A stretch of 8,422 nt of DNA from Collinsella sp. (GTDB taxonomy: Bacteria > Actinomycetota > Coriobacteriia > Coriobacteriales > Coriobacteriaceae). The position numbers and the translations under genes were made by a program. Below are positions 1 through 5,994 of this stretch, one piece after another. Within the stretch, counting starts at the first letter, position 1. Every line of letters starts with the position of its first letter. The stretch spans positions 1 through 8,422 of the forward strand of contig DXLY01000084.1 of the NCBI GenBank assembly GCA_019414465.1, in the 5' to 3' direction. The notes under the pieces are model-generated. The model saw nothing but the letters and a program-made list of their open reading frames with translations. It did not search any database and was not told the origin of the DNA.

Positions 1-205
1 CGAACTTGTTCATGAGGTACTCGAGCTGCATGAGCTCGTCCCAGGTGCCGCCGACACCCATCAGGAACACGGCGTCGTAGCCCTCGTCGGCGACCTTGTC
101 GGCGAGCGCGGTCATCTTCTTGCCGGTCTCGTAGAGCGCCTTGCCGTCCTCGAGATAGCCCTCCTGGTCGAAATGCATGATCTCGATCTTCTCGGTTTCC
201 TTCAT
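1..205 (-). CDS. SIS-domain sugar-phosphate isomerase/deglycase-like protein (N-terminal 68 residues, cut by window edge)
   Basis: The start codon is at 205-203, after an AAGGAGAG ribosome binding site four bases upstream. The reading frame stays open to base 1, so only the N-terminus is present. It opens with MKETEKIEIMHFDQEGYLED, and a DAVFLMGVGGTWDELMQ segment follows near residues 48-64. The predicted beta-strand followed by GVGGT is typical of the first strand and phosphosugar-binding loop of a SIS domain. The N-terminal style resembles FrlB/AgaS-like proteins that act on 6-phosphorylated amino sugars or glycated amines, but the catalytic part lies outside the window. It sits 60 bp downstream of another SIS gene on the same strand, so co-transcription is likely. 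SIS membership is fairly sure; the substrate is a guess. Confidence 0.8.
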   Translation of the reverse strand, partial: MKETEKIEIMHFDQEGYLEDGKALYETGKKMTALADKVADEGYDAVFLMGVGGTWDELMQLEYLMNKF

Positions 206-265
206 TTGTCTCTCCTTTCTGGGGTTGTTTCCACATCCCCCATGCCAACGGGCATCAAAACCCGC

Positions 266-1381
266 TTACATTCCGTAACACTCGGCCGCTTTGGCCTTAA
301 GCGCATTGACTGACTCTTCGTAGCCCTCTGCCTTGACCTCCATTTGCTTGGAGACAGCATCGAGATACGGGTGCACGTCCCATGACTTCAGACGCTCGGC
401 TATCATGGCCGCAATCGTCTGGAAGAACACAAGATTGGGAATTGCGCTGAGCAGCGGCGCCACCTGAGGCACCGCAACCTCGTGAGCCCTACCCTTGGGA
501 TGGGCCGTGAGCAGCACCGTTTTTGTCGTAACGTTCGATAGCGCATCAGCGATATTCGCAAGACGCTCCGACCCCTGCGGATCGTCGACGATAAACACCA
601 GATAGCCCGGAACGATCTGCATCTCGGGACCGTGGACGAACTCCTCGCCTTCGTGATGCATGGCAGGAATCTTGATGGTCTCGCTCAGCTTGAGGGCCGC
701 CTCTTCGGCAACGCCATAGTTGGGGCCGTTGCCGACGACCATGGCGGGCGTGTGCTCAGAAAGCTCGAGCATGTGGTCTTGGACATATGCCTCGGCGGTC
801 TTGCACATCACGGCATTGGCCTGGATAGCCTCACGCAGGTCGTCAAGACGCTGGGCAACGCCCTTGGCGTCAATCGTTCCGCGCGCCTGACCGCCGTAAA
901 TACCAAAGAGCACCAAGTACTCAACGAGCACCTCGACGCCCAGAGTCACAAAGTCCACCGACTCGACGCCCACACCGTAGTCAAGAACGATGTCAGCGTG
1001 TTCCTTGATGGGTGCCTCGACGTTTGCCGTGAGCGCAACTGCAGCCATATCGTGTGCGCGCATGTAATCGAGCGCCGCAATCGTATTGGTCGAATAGCCA
1101 CTCTGCGAAACGGCAATGTTGAGCACATGCTGCGGATAGGTGTGTTCAAAATCGACGAAGGCCTCGGGCGTCACAACGGACACCTGCATTTGCAGGGCAT
1201 CTTGCAGGTAATCGCGGGCGCAATCGGCGGCATGGCGCGACGAACCCGAAGCAACGATGCGCAGCGCGTCAAAAGAACCGGACTGGAAAATATCAACGAG
1301 CTGCGCTACCAGCTCAGACGAACGCTCGAGGTTCTCCCCCATACGCACATGGGCAAGCTGAACGTAATCGAGCATCTTCAT
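266..1381 (-). CDS. Double-SIS-domain sugar-phosphate isomerase/aminotransferase/deglycase family protein
   Basis: This 371-residue protein has the two tandem SIS domains seen in the isomerase half of GlmS and in AgaS/FrlB-type enzymes. SIS 1 spans about residues 25-165, with ASGSSRHAA (44-52) and SQSGYSTNT (92-100) as phosphosugar-binding loops. SIS 2 spans about 198-340, with VVGNGPNYGVAEEAALKLSE (215-234) and an EGEEFVHGP stretch (244-252) that matches the GlmS-family EL.HGP active-site region. No glutaminase domain is present, so it cannot be full GlmS. Likely roles are deamination/isomerisation or deglycation of a 6-phosphosugar in the cytosol. The frame is open up to 1420, but the ATG at 1381 is preferred because AGGTGAG sits three to five bases before it; an ATG at 1375 is also possible. 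Two GntR/UTRA regulators lie upstream and a second SIS gene downstream, which fits a catabolic operon. The exact substrate is unknown. Confidence 0.85.
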   Translation of the reverse strand: MKMLDYVQLAHVRMGENLERSSELVAQLVDIFQSGSFDALRIVASGSSRHAADCARDYLQDALQMQVSVVTPEAFVDFEHTYPQHVLNIAVSQSGYSTNTIAALDYMRAHDMAAVALTANVEAPIKEHADIVLDYGVGVESVDFVTLGVEVLVEYLVLFGIYGGQARGTIDAKGVAQRLDDLREAIQANAVMCKTAEAYVQDHMLELSEHTPAMVVGNGPNYGVAEEAALKLSETIKIPAMHHEGEEFVHGPEMQIVPGYLVFIVDDPQGSERLANIADALSNVTTKTVLLTAHPKGRAHEVAVPQVAPLLSAIPNLVFFQTIAAMIAERLKSWDVHPYLDAVSKQMEVKAEGYEESVNALKAKAAECYGM

Positions 1382-1384
1382 CGT

Positions 1385-1391
1385 CTCACCT
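1385..1391 (-). promoter_or_regulatory. Ribosome binding site deciding the start of the double-SIS gene
   Basis: On the minus strand AGGTGAG precedes the ATG at 1381. The upstream in-frame ATG at 1420 overlaps an operator-like dyad and has no Shine-Dalgarno sequence, so the shorter 371-residue form is preferred. Confidence 0.6.
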
Positions 1392-1406
1392 CGTAACAAA
1401 TCATTA

Positions 1407-1418
1407 GTATTTGATACC
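1407..1418 (-). promoter_or_regulatory. Operator-like dyad (GGTATCAAATAC) before the double-SIS gene
   Basis: GTATTTGATAC (1407-1417) is an inverted repeat of GTAT/ATAC around three bases. It lies between a likely promoter and the ribosome binding site. The half GGTATCAAA is repeated exactly at 1443-1451. The form suits a dimeric GntR/HutC-type repressor, and two such genes lie just upstream. Which one binds is not shown by the sequence. Confidence 0.4.
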
Positions 1419-1442
1419 AATCACAGTTACAGGTTACGGCTT

Positions 1443-1451
1443 TTTGATACC
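1443..1451 (-). promoter_or_regulatory. Second GGTATCAAA element, direct repeat of the operator half-site
   Basis: The nine bases GGTATCAAA (minus strand) recur 33 bp from the copy at 1410-1418. This is close to three helical turns, so both copies would face the same side of the DNA. It would fall near the transcription start if the promoter call at 1461-1490 is right. Confidence 0.35.
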
Positions 1452-1460
1452 TCTTTGTCG

Positions 1461-1490
1461 ATTAATTTATCCCCATCGGCGAACGGTCGA
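1461..1490 (-). promoter_or_regulatory. Possible promoter of the SIS operon
   Basis: On the minus strand TCGACC (1490-1485) could be the -35 box. The AT-rich TAAATTAAT (1469-1461) could hold the -10 box, as TAAATT with a 15-bp spacer or ATTAAT with an 18-bp spacer. Matches are partial. The placement fits because GGTATCAAA elements follow directly downstream. Confidence 0.3.
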
Positions 1491-1507
1491 TTTTGAGCCC
1501 TGTAAGG

Positions 1508-1519
1508 TTGTATATACAG
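1508..1519. promoter_or_regulatory. TGTATATACA palindrome, candidate HutC-subfamily GntR operator
   Basis: TGTATATACA (1509-1518) is a perfect 10-bp palindrome within TTGTATATACAG. Palindromes with a GTATATAC core are typical of GntR/HutC (UTRA) regulators such as TreR-like proteins. It lies in the gap between the second gntR gene and the double-SIS gene, upstream of the candidate -35 box. It differs in sequence from the GGTATCAAA elements nearby. Confidence 0.4.
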
Positions 1520-1574
1520 CTGACCCAACGATCAAAACTGGTTAGTTTCCCAGCCGTTATTCACAAAATACCAG

Positions 1575-2288
1575 CTAGTACGTATAGGTGTAGCCGCCCG
1601 TATCGCCACGATTGAAGGACTTTACATACTCGATAGCCTGACCGCTCGCGTCATAGCTCACGCATTCCAAAAGCAAAACAAGATCGCCCTGTTCCAGTCC
1701 AAGGAGGCCGGCATCTCGTGCGCCCAGCGCTTCGATATCGAGCTTTTCCTGTGCCATGACTGGCTTTCGGCCCAGCATCTCATAGGTCTCGTACAAACTG
1801 AAGACCGACACGTCAATATCTTCGATGGTTGGGAACAGCAGGCAGGGAATCAGCGCCGTCTCAATCGATACGGGGCTACCGTTTATGCAGTTCAGGCGTC
1901 GAACGGAATAGAGCAGGTCGTCCTCGGCGATGCCAAACAGGTCGGCGTAATATGGCCCCGCATAACGCTTGGAACGCGCGAGAATACGGACGGACGGCTC
2001 GCCGCCCGAAGCACGGACCGATTCACGGAAACCGACCGTGCGTTCAAAAAAAGCAGGTACTTTCTGCGCCACAAAGGCACCTTTTCCCCGAACACGGCGA
2101 ATCTGCCCGCGCCGAACCAGCTCATCGACAGCGCTTCGGATGGTCAAGCGTGTCGTACCAAATTCCTCGGCAAGGTCTTTTTCGGACGGAATCATGGAAC
2201 CCGTGGGATATATACCGCGCTCGATACGTTCCTCGATGCGGCGTCGAATGCGCATATAAACCGGGGTGGCATCTACTGTTTCAGCCAT
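1575..2288 (-). CDS. GntR-family transcriptional regulator with UTRA effector domain (second of pair)
   Basis: This 237-residue protein has an N-terminal GntR winged helix-turn-helix at about residues 9-75 (PVYMRIRRRIEERI, then IPSEKDLAEEFGTTRLTIRSAVDELVRRG, then the wing RRVRGKGAFV). A UTRA ligand domain follows at about 90-232, including SVRRLNCINGSPVSIETALIP and the C-terminal AIEYVKSFNRGD strand. The HutC/UTRA subfamily usually binds DNA as dimers and releases it on binding a sugar phosphate or similar metabolite. Length is normal for the family. The ATG at 2288 has AGGTGA a few bases upstream and lies inside the end of the preceding regulator gene, so the two are probably translationally coupled. 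The SIS genes downstream suggest it controls their expression, possibly through the motifs at 1407-1518. The ligand is unknown. Confidence 0.9.
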   Translation of the reverse strand: MAETVDATPVYMRIRRRIEERIERGIYPTGSMIPSEKDLAEEFGTTRLTIRSAVDELVRRGQIRRVRGKGAFVAQKVPAFFERTVGFRESVRASGGEPSVRILARSKRYAGPYYADLFGIAEDDLLYSVRRLNCINGSPVSIETALIPCLLFPTIEDIDVSVFSLYETYEMLGRKPVMAQEKLDIEALGARDAGLLGLEQGDLVLLLECVSYDASGQAIEYVKSFNRGDTGGYTYTY

Positions 2289-3040
2289 TGTTCACCTGCC
2301 ACGCTCCTCATGCCGTTCTCTTCGCCGTTATCGGCAAAGCGGAACTTTGTGGGCAAAATCACCGATTTGCAATGCTCCACAAAACGCATGTCCTTATCGA
2401 ATTCGATCGAGCTCTCATAGAACACCGGCGTTCCCTCTTCTTGCTGGAGCAGCTCGGCCTCTTCGGCGTTCAAACGCGAGATGGAGATATGCTCACGTCC
2501 ATGCTCAACACGCACGCCACCTTCTTTGAGCAAGACATCGTAAAGGCTCTCACACTCAAAATCGTGCTCGGGAAGCGCGGGGCACAGGGACAGGTTAACG
2601 TGAGCGGTCTCGATTGACGCCGGCTCGCCCTCTATAAGTCGAATGCGCTGCATGCGGAGTAAAGGAGCGCCCACAGCCACCCCAAGCTTGTCGGCAAGCG
2701 CCTCATCCGCCTCGATGGTCCCGGTGGAAACCAGACGAGAAGAGGGGTGCAGGCCGGCAGTCCGCACAGCATCGGAAAAGTTATACGTTTCCTGGAAGAT
2801 ATTCAGCGGCTTGGGAGGACACACATACGTACCCGATCCGCGACGGCTCTCGAGCGTTCCACACGAGATGAGCCGCGTGATACCGGCGCGCAACGCCGTA
2901 CGCGAAACGCCAATCTCTTCGCACAGCACGCGCTCAGCCGGCAGGCGATCGCCGCCGGCAAGCTGGTGGTGCTGGATATACCAAAGAATTCCCTCAACAG
3001 CACGATCTTTGGGGGGAATTGCATAAGATTCGCCTGCCAT
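2273..3040 (-). CDS. GntR-family transcriptional regulator with UTRA effector domain (first of pair)
   Basis: This 255-residue protein has a GntR winged helix-turn-helix at about residues 11-75 (LPAERVLCEEIGVSRTALRAGI, then the wing SRRGSGTYV). A UTRA domain follows at about 80-235, including LLRMQRIRLIEGEPASIETAHV and VFYESSIEFDKDMRFVEHCKS. A tail of roughly 20 polar residues follows the last UTRA strand, and its coding sequence overlaps the next regulator by 16 bases. The start at 3040 is supported by GAGGAG eight bases upstream. The two regulators are clearly different proteins, so they are not a recent tandem duplication. They may sense different ligands or form a cascade. A stop-to-start gap of 38 bp to the upstream small gene allows a shared transcript. 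Confidence 0.9.
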   Translation of the reverse strand: MAGESYAIPPKDRAVEGILWYIQHHQLAGGDRLPAERVLCEEIGVSRTALRAGITRLISCGTLESRRGSGTYVCPPKPLNIFQETYNFSDAVRTAGLHPSSRLVSTGTIEADEALADKLGVAVGAPLLRMQRIRLIEGEPASIETAHVNLSLCPALPEHDFECESLYDVLLKEGGVRVEHGREHISISRLNAEEAELLQQEEGTPVFYESSIEFDKDMRFVEHCKSVILPTKFRFADNGEENGMRSVAGEQWLKQ

Positions 3041-3078
3041 TGCACAGACTCCTCATTCAGAAACGTATGCCGCCAAAA

Positions 3079-3567
3079 TTAGACCAGCCCTCCCATGGCA
3101 TCAAATTCGGCCTTGATCTTCTCGGCGACATTCCGATACGACTTATATAGACTTGAATCGCGTTTGACTTCGTCGGTCATAACGGGAATCTCTAATTTGG
3201 AAACCTCGTCTTTTCCCGTCTGAACCGCCACAACAACGCCCATACCAAGACACATATTACGCTTGGCAGCGTTTATTTTCGCCGCCTTGGCAGGATTTGC
3301 CAGGATACGCTGGGCAAATTCCTGTTTTGAGGCCACTTCCTCGGCCTCCGGATCGCCCGCCTCGGCCACTTCGCACTGCAACACATCCGCATAGTCAAAA
3401 ATCTTCGGCTCGCCGCCGCGCTGATGCACGGCCCACTTGCGGCGCGTGGCATCCTGGTAGATAGCCGGCAAAAACGTAAACCGCGGTGGGTCCAAAATCG
3501 TATCCGTGATGGTAAACACATCGGGATCAAAGGCATCCTGCGGGTTTTTCTTCTTGAACAGCCCCAT
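3079..3567 (-). CDS. Small cytosolic protein of unknown function
   Basis: This 162-residue protein starts MGLFKKKNPQDAFDPDVFTI. I do not recognise a named family with certainty. It has a basic, hydrophobic-led N-terminus, no signal peptide, and no convincing membrane helix; a short hydrophobic strand CLGMGVVVAVQT lies mid-protein. The segment WAVHQRGGEPKIFDYADVLQCEVAEAGD resembles the strand-rich 'F.Y.DI..FE...DG' pattern of small bacterial PH-like or DUF4428-associated domains, which is a weak inference. The C-terminus looks helical (LYKSYRNVAEKIKAEFDAM). The frame is open to 3600, but the ATG at 3567 is chosen because GGGAGG lies five bases upstream. It precedes the two gntR genes on the same strand with a 38-bp gap and may head their transcript. 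Confidence 0.75.
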   Translation of the reverse strand: MGLFKKKNPQDAFDPDVFTITDTILDPPRFTFLPAIYQDATRRKWAVHQRGGEPKIFDYADVLQCEVAEAGDPEAEEVASKQEFAQRILANPAKAAKINAAKRNMCLGMGVVVAVQTGKDEVSKLEIPVMTDEVKRDSSLYKSYRNVAEKIKAEFDAMGGLV

Positions 3568-3572
3568 ATCAG

Positions 3573-3578
3573 CCTCCC
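3573..3578 (-). promoter_or_regulatory. Ribosome binding site deciding the start of the 162-residue protein
   Basis: GGGAGG on the minus strand is five bases before the ATG at 3567. The upstream ATG at 3600 lies between the extended -10 box and this site and has no comparable signal. Confidence 0.6.
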
Positions 3579-3604
3579 GTACTAGCATTAAACAACTCAT
3601 GCTG

Positions 3605-3613
3605 AATATAGCA
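3605..3613 (-). promoter_or_regulatory. Extended -10 promoter before the small unknown protein
   Basis: The minus strand reads TGCTATATT, a TGn-extended -10 box with TATATT matching TATAAT at five of six bases. It ends 38 bases before the ATG at 3567. No good -35 box lies at the usual distance, which extended -10 promoters can tolerate. It may also drive the two gntR genes behind this gene. Confidence 0.45.
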
Positions 3614-3688
3614 CCAATTTCAAGCCACTGCTTTATCGCATCGGTGCGCGGCGTCTATGGCTCGCCCAGCGGAAGAGTTCACGGACGA

Positions 3689-3761
3689 GGGCCGGGGTGC
3701 CTGCCTTGTTTTGAGAAGTGGGCTCCGCGAACTTCTCAAAACAAGGCAGGCACCCCGGCCC
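3689..3761. repeat. Perfect 31-bp inverted repeat with 11-base loop
   Basis: Bases 3689-3719 are the exact reverse complement of 3731-3761, with an 11-base spacer at 3720-3730. The outer part of each arm is GC-rich (GGCCGGGGTGCCTGCC) and the inner part is AT-richer (TTGTTTTGAGAAGT). It lies 54 bases beyond the lacI stop (3816) and upstream of the promoter at 3605. It lacks the T-run after the stem that a classic intrinsic terminator has, on either strand. It may be a repetitive extragenic palindrome or small non-autonomous element, or it may stabilise or terminate the lacI transcript. Confidence 0.9.
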
Positions 3762-3815
3762 CGCCGGCAAATAGCAGACACTCCGCATGCAATCTATGCA
3801 AACAAACAAGTACGT

Positions 3816-4844
3816 TTAGCTACATTCGGTAAGTTCGAGCACGCTGCCCTTAACGATAAGCGCCGGCTCCAGGACGACCTCTTCGGCACGCCTGCCGCCC
3901 CTGCCGGCAAGACGCTTGGACATGCAGCCAAAAGCATGCTCCGCAAGGACGCCAGGATCCTGCTCAATCGCGGTCAGCGCCGGCTCAAAGAGAACATCGG
4001 CCGCCGAGTTGTCATAGCTCACCACCGAGATATCGCCCGGGATGCTCTTCCCCATCTCGTGCAAGCGCTTGAGCAGACCGAGGGCGATGTTATCCGAACT
4101 TGCGAACACAGCGGTGGCATCAGTTGCGAGCACCGCCTCCGAGGCCTCGTATGCACTCGGAATGTAGTACTCGCTCTCAAACTCCAAGCGTGCGTCGATA
4201 GGCAGGCCAACCTCGCGCAGCGCGCGCTCATAGCCGGCAAGTCGTTTACGCCCCGTATTGGAACGGCGCGCGTTAACCAAGCAGGCAATGCGACGGTGGC
4301 CCTGCTCGATCAGATAGCGGGTGGCCATGTAGCCGCCCATCTCGTGATCGAACATCACCTTGTCGCACTCGAGTCCCTCAATGGCACGGTCGACCATTAC
4401 GGCCGGAATGGGCAGGTGGCTGACTTCTTCGCGCAGGGCGCGGTCGTCGGAGAACTCGTCGCCCACGACCAGGAAGACGCCATCGACGCCGCGCGTCACC
4501 AGCTGGCGCAGCAGCTCCAGATCGTCATCGGCGCTTCCGCCCGAGCTGGTAATGAAGAGCGCATAGCCGTCCTCGCGGCAGCGCTTTTCCAGGCTACCGG
4601 CGAGCGAGGCAAAAAAGCGGCTCTCGATGTTAGGGACGATAAGGCCCAGCGTGCGCGACTCGCGCATGACCAGACTACGCGCAATCTGGTTAGGAACATA
4701 GTGGTTGCGCGCCGCGACCTCCTTGATGAGTTTGCGGTTTTCTTCCGAGATGCGACAGGGCCGATTATTGAGCACAAGCGAGACCGACGAGGGGGAAAGC
4801 CCCACCTCCTGGGCGATCTGCTTGAGGGTGACTTTGTTGGCCAT
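3816..4844 (-). CDS. LacI-family transcriptional regulator
   Basis: This 342-residue protein is full length for the family. The N-terminal LacI helix-turn-helix is VTLKQIAQEVGLSPSSVSLV (about residues 5-24), followed by the hinge region YVPNQIARSLVM. A periplasmic-binding-protein-like effector domain runs from about residue 64 (TLGLIVPNIESRFFASL) to 330, with typical landmarks GVDGVFLV, GHRRIACLV, AGYERAL, AVFASSDNIALGLL and GDISVVSYDN. It probably binds a sugar or sugar-derived effector. The start at 4844 has GGAAGGAG four bases upstream. It is divergent from murB across a 183-bp gap that holds two similar LacI-type operator candidates, one at each promoter. Self-regulation is therefore likely. 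No transport or catabolic gene adjoins it, so its regulon cannot be read from context. Confidence 0.93.
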   Translation of the reverse strand: MANKVTLKQIAQEVGLSPSSVSLVLNNRPCRISEENRKLIKEVAARNHYVPNQIARSLVMRESRTLGLIVPNIESRFFASLAGSLEKRCREDGYALFITSSGGSADDDLELLRQLVTRGVDGVFLVVGDEFSDDRALREEVSHLPIPAVMVDRAIEGLECDKVMFDHEMGGYMATRYLIEQGHRRIACLVNARRSNTGRKRLAGYERALREVGLPIDARLEFESEYYIPSAYEASEAVLATDATAVFASSDNIALGLLKRLHEMGKSIPGDISVVSYDNSAADVLFEPALTAIEQDPGVLAEHAFGCMSKRLAGRGGRRAEEVVLEPALIVKGSVLELTECS

Positions 4845-4866
4845 CTCGCTCCTTCCGGGTTTACGC

Positions 4867-4878
4867 GCAATCTCTTGA
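4867..4878. promoter_or_regulatory. LacI-type operator candidate at the lacI promoter
   Basis: GCAATCTCTTGA (plus strand) shares ten of twelve bases, with the same core GCAATCnnTTGA, with the site at 4985-4996. It begins one base after the lacI -10 box at 4880-4885, overlapping the expected transcription start. That position suits autorepression. Confidence 0.45.
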
Positions 4879-4879
4879 A

Positions 4880-4885
4880 AGTATA
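4880..4885 (-). promoter_or_regulatory. -10 box of the lacI promoter
   Basis: TATACT on the minus strand matches TATAAT at five of six bases, 35 bases before the lacI ATG. The -35 region is poor, so this may be an activated or weak promoter. Confidence 0.4.
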
Positions 4886-4978
4886 GCGACTACCCCTCTA
4901 CCTCGGTGATAAACACTTTACCAATCCGGTAGACGGCTGTTTTATCGCCGCCAGCGCACCAAATCCGTCCGGGTGGGG

Positions 4979-4984
4979 TATATT
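4979..4984 (+). promoter_or_regulatory. -10 box candidate of the murB promoter
   Basis: TATATT matches the -10 consensus at five of six bases and lies 43 bases before the preferred murB ATG at 5028. No good -35 box is seen. The operator candidate at 4985-4996 abuts it. Confidence 0.4.
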
Positions 4985-4997
4985 GCAATCGATTGAT
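4984..4997. promoter_or_regulatory. LacI-type operator candidate at the murB promoter
   Basis: TGCAATCGATTGAT contains the perfect palindrome CAATCGATTG with a central CG. Against the common LacI-family pattern TGnAAnCGnTTnCA, eight of the ten fixed positions match. It sits directly downstream of the murB -10 box, where a bound repressor would block initiation, and it resembles the site at 4867-4878. Confidence 0.5.
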
Positions 4998-5013
4998 GAC
5001 AACGACCACCAAA

Positions 5014-5020
5014 AGGCGGA
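5014..5020 (+). promoter_or_regulatory. Ribosome binding site deciding the murB start
   Basis: AGGCGGA lies seven bases before the ATG at 5028. The only in-frame alternative is TTG at 4983, which overlaps the -10 box and palindrome and has no Shine-Dalgarno sequence. Confidence 0.6.
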
Positions 5021-5027
5021 TATTCGT

Positions 5028-5990
5028 ATGCACGAGAACGACTTTTTTAACGAGGACCTGCTGTGCGCGCTCGCTGGCGTTGCCGGCGAGGACAACGTGC
5101 TGATGAGCGAGCCCATGCGCGAGCACACCACGTTTAAGATCGGCGGCCCGGCCGATGTCTTTGTCACGCCCGATACCGAGCAGGGACTCGTCGCCACGCT
5201 TGACACCTGCTATCGTTGCGATCTGCCGCTCACCATCGTGGGCAACGGCTCCGACCTACTCGTCGGCGACAAGGGCATCCGCGGCGTCGTCGTGGCGTTG
5301 GGCGAGGGCCTCTCCAACATCACCGTCGACGGCACGCATGTCACGGCGGCAGCCGGTGCCTTGCTTTCCGATGTCGCCGTGGCGGCAGCCGAGGCCGGTC
5401 TCACCGGCATGGAGCCCATCTCGGGCATCCCCGGATCGGTCGGCGGCGCCTGCTACATGAACGCCGGGGCCTACGGTGCCTGCATGGCCGATGTGCTGGA
5501 GTCCGTGCGCGTCTACAAACCCGCTCGCCAGCTCGACGACGGCACCCGCGGTAGCGGCAATATCATCGAGTTCGATGTCGACGAGCTCAACCTGGGCTAT
5601 CGCAAGAGCCGCATCGCCGACGACGGCTTTACCGTGCTTTCGGCCACCTTCAATCTCGCCCCGGGCAACGCCGCGATGATTAAAGCCGACATGGACGACT
5701 ACCGCCAGCGCCGCGAGGACAAGCAGCCGCTCGACATGCCGAGTGCCGGCTCCACTTTCAAGCGCCCCGAGGGTTACTTTGCCGGCAAACTCATCATGGA
5801 TGCCGGCCTGCGAGGACACGCCGTTGGCGGCGCGCAGGTGAGCGAGAAGCACTGCGGCTTCATCGTCAACGCCGACCACGCCACCGCCGCCGATGTCGAC
5901 GAACTCATCCGCCACATCCAGGCAACCGTCAAAGACCAATTCAACGTAGACCTAGAACCCGAAGTCCACCGAGTCGGCGAATTCCTCTAA
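5028..5990 (+). CDS. murB: UDP-N-acetylenolpyruvoylglucosamine reductase MurB
   Basis: MurB is a cytosolic FAD enzyme that reduces UDP-GlcNAc-enolpyruvate to UDP-MurNAc with NADPH, the second committed step of peptidoglycan precursor synthesis. This 320-residue protein has the FAD-binding start HTTFKIGGPADVF (33-45), VGNGSDLLV (71-79), EPISGIPGSVGGACYMNAGAYG (129-150), YRKSR (191-195), the SAGSTFKRP motif (239-247) whose serine 242 is the likely proton donor, and the C-terminal LEPEVHRVG (309-317) with the conserved active-site glutamate at about 312. The length and single-YRKSR layout fit the shorter type II MurB of Gram-positive bacteria. The start is set by AGGCGGA upstream. It stands alone rather than in the dcw cluster and is divergent from a LacI-type regulator. 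A hairpin terminator follows five bases after the stop. Confidence 0.97.
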   Translation: MHENDFFNEDLLCALAGVAGEDNVLMSEPMREHTTFKIGGPADVFVTPDTEQGLVATLDTCYRCDLPLTIVGNGSDLLVGDKGIRGVVVALGEGLSNITVDGTHVTAAAGALLSDVAVAAAEAGLTGMEPISGIPGSVGGACYMNAGAYGACMADVLESVRVYKPARQLDDGTRGSGNIIEFDVDELNLGYRKSRIADDGFTVLSATFNLAPGNAAMIKADMDDYRQRREDKQPLDMPSAGSTFKRPEGYFAGKLIMDAGLRGHAVGGAQVSEKHCGFIVNADHATAADVDELIRHIQATVKDQFNVDLEPEVHRVGEFL

Positions 5991-5994
5991 AAGA

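Noticed and set aside
242..255. Small hairpin ATGCC-AACG-GGCAT between the two SIS genes
   Set aside because: A five-base-pair stem without a T-run is expected by chance; no support for attenuation.
632..1396. 254-residue plus-strand open reading frame opposite the double-SIS gene
   Set aside because: Antisense shadow of a well-supported gene; no motif and no convincing ribosome binding site.
1538..1574. Possible terminator after the second gntR gene (CTGG/CCAG followed by TTTT on the minus strand)
   Set aside because: The stem is only four to five base pairs with a long loop; too weak to call.
1829..2617. 262-residue plus-strand open reading frame across both gntR genes
   Set aside because: It spans the overlap of two clear regulator genes on the other strand and has no domain-like content.
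3657..4886. 409-residue plus-strand open reading frame opposite lacI
   Set aside because: It lies antisense to a complete LacI regulator, crosses the 31-bp inverted repeat, and has a low-complexity shadow composition with no recognisable domain.
4983..5027. TTG start extending MurB by 15 residues
   Set aside because: It overlaps the -10 box and operator palindrome and lacks a Shine-Dalgarno sequence, while ATG 5028 has one at good spacing.
5256..5939. 227-residue minus-strand open reading frame inside murB
   Set aside because: Antisense shadow rich in Gly/Ala/Val, as expected opposite GC-rich coding DNA; murB motifs are decisive for the plus strand.
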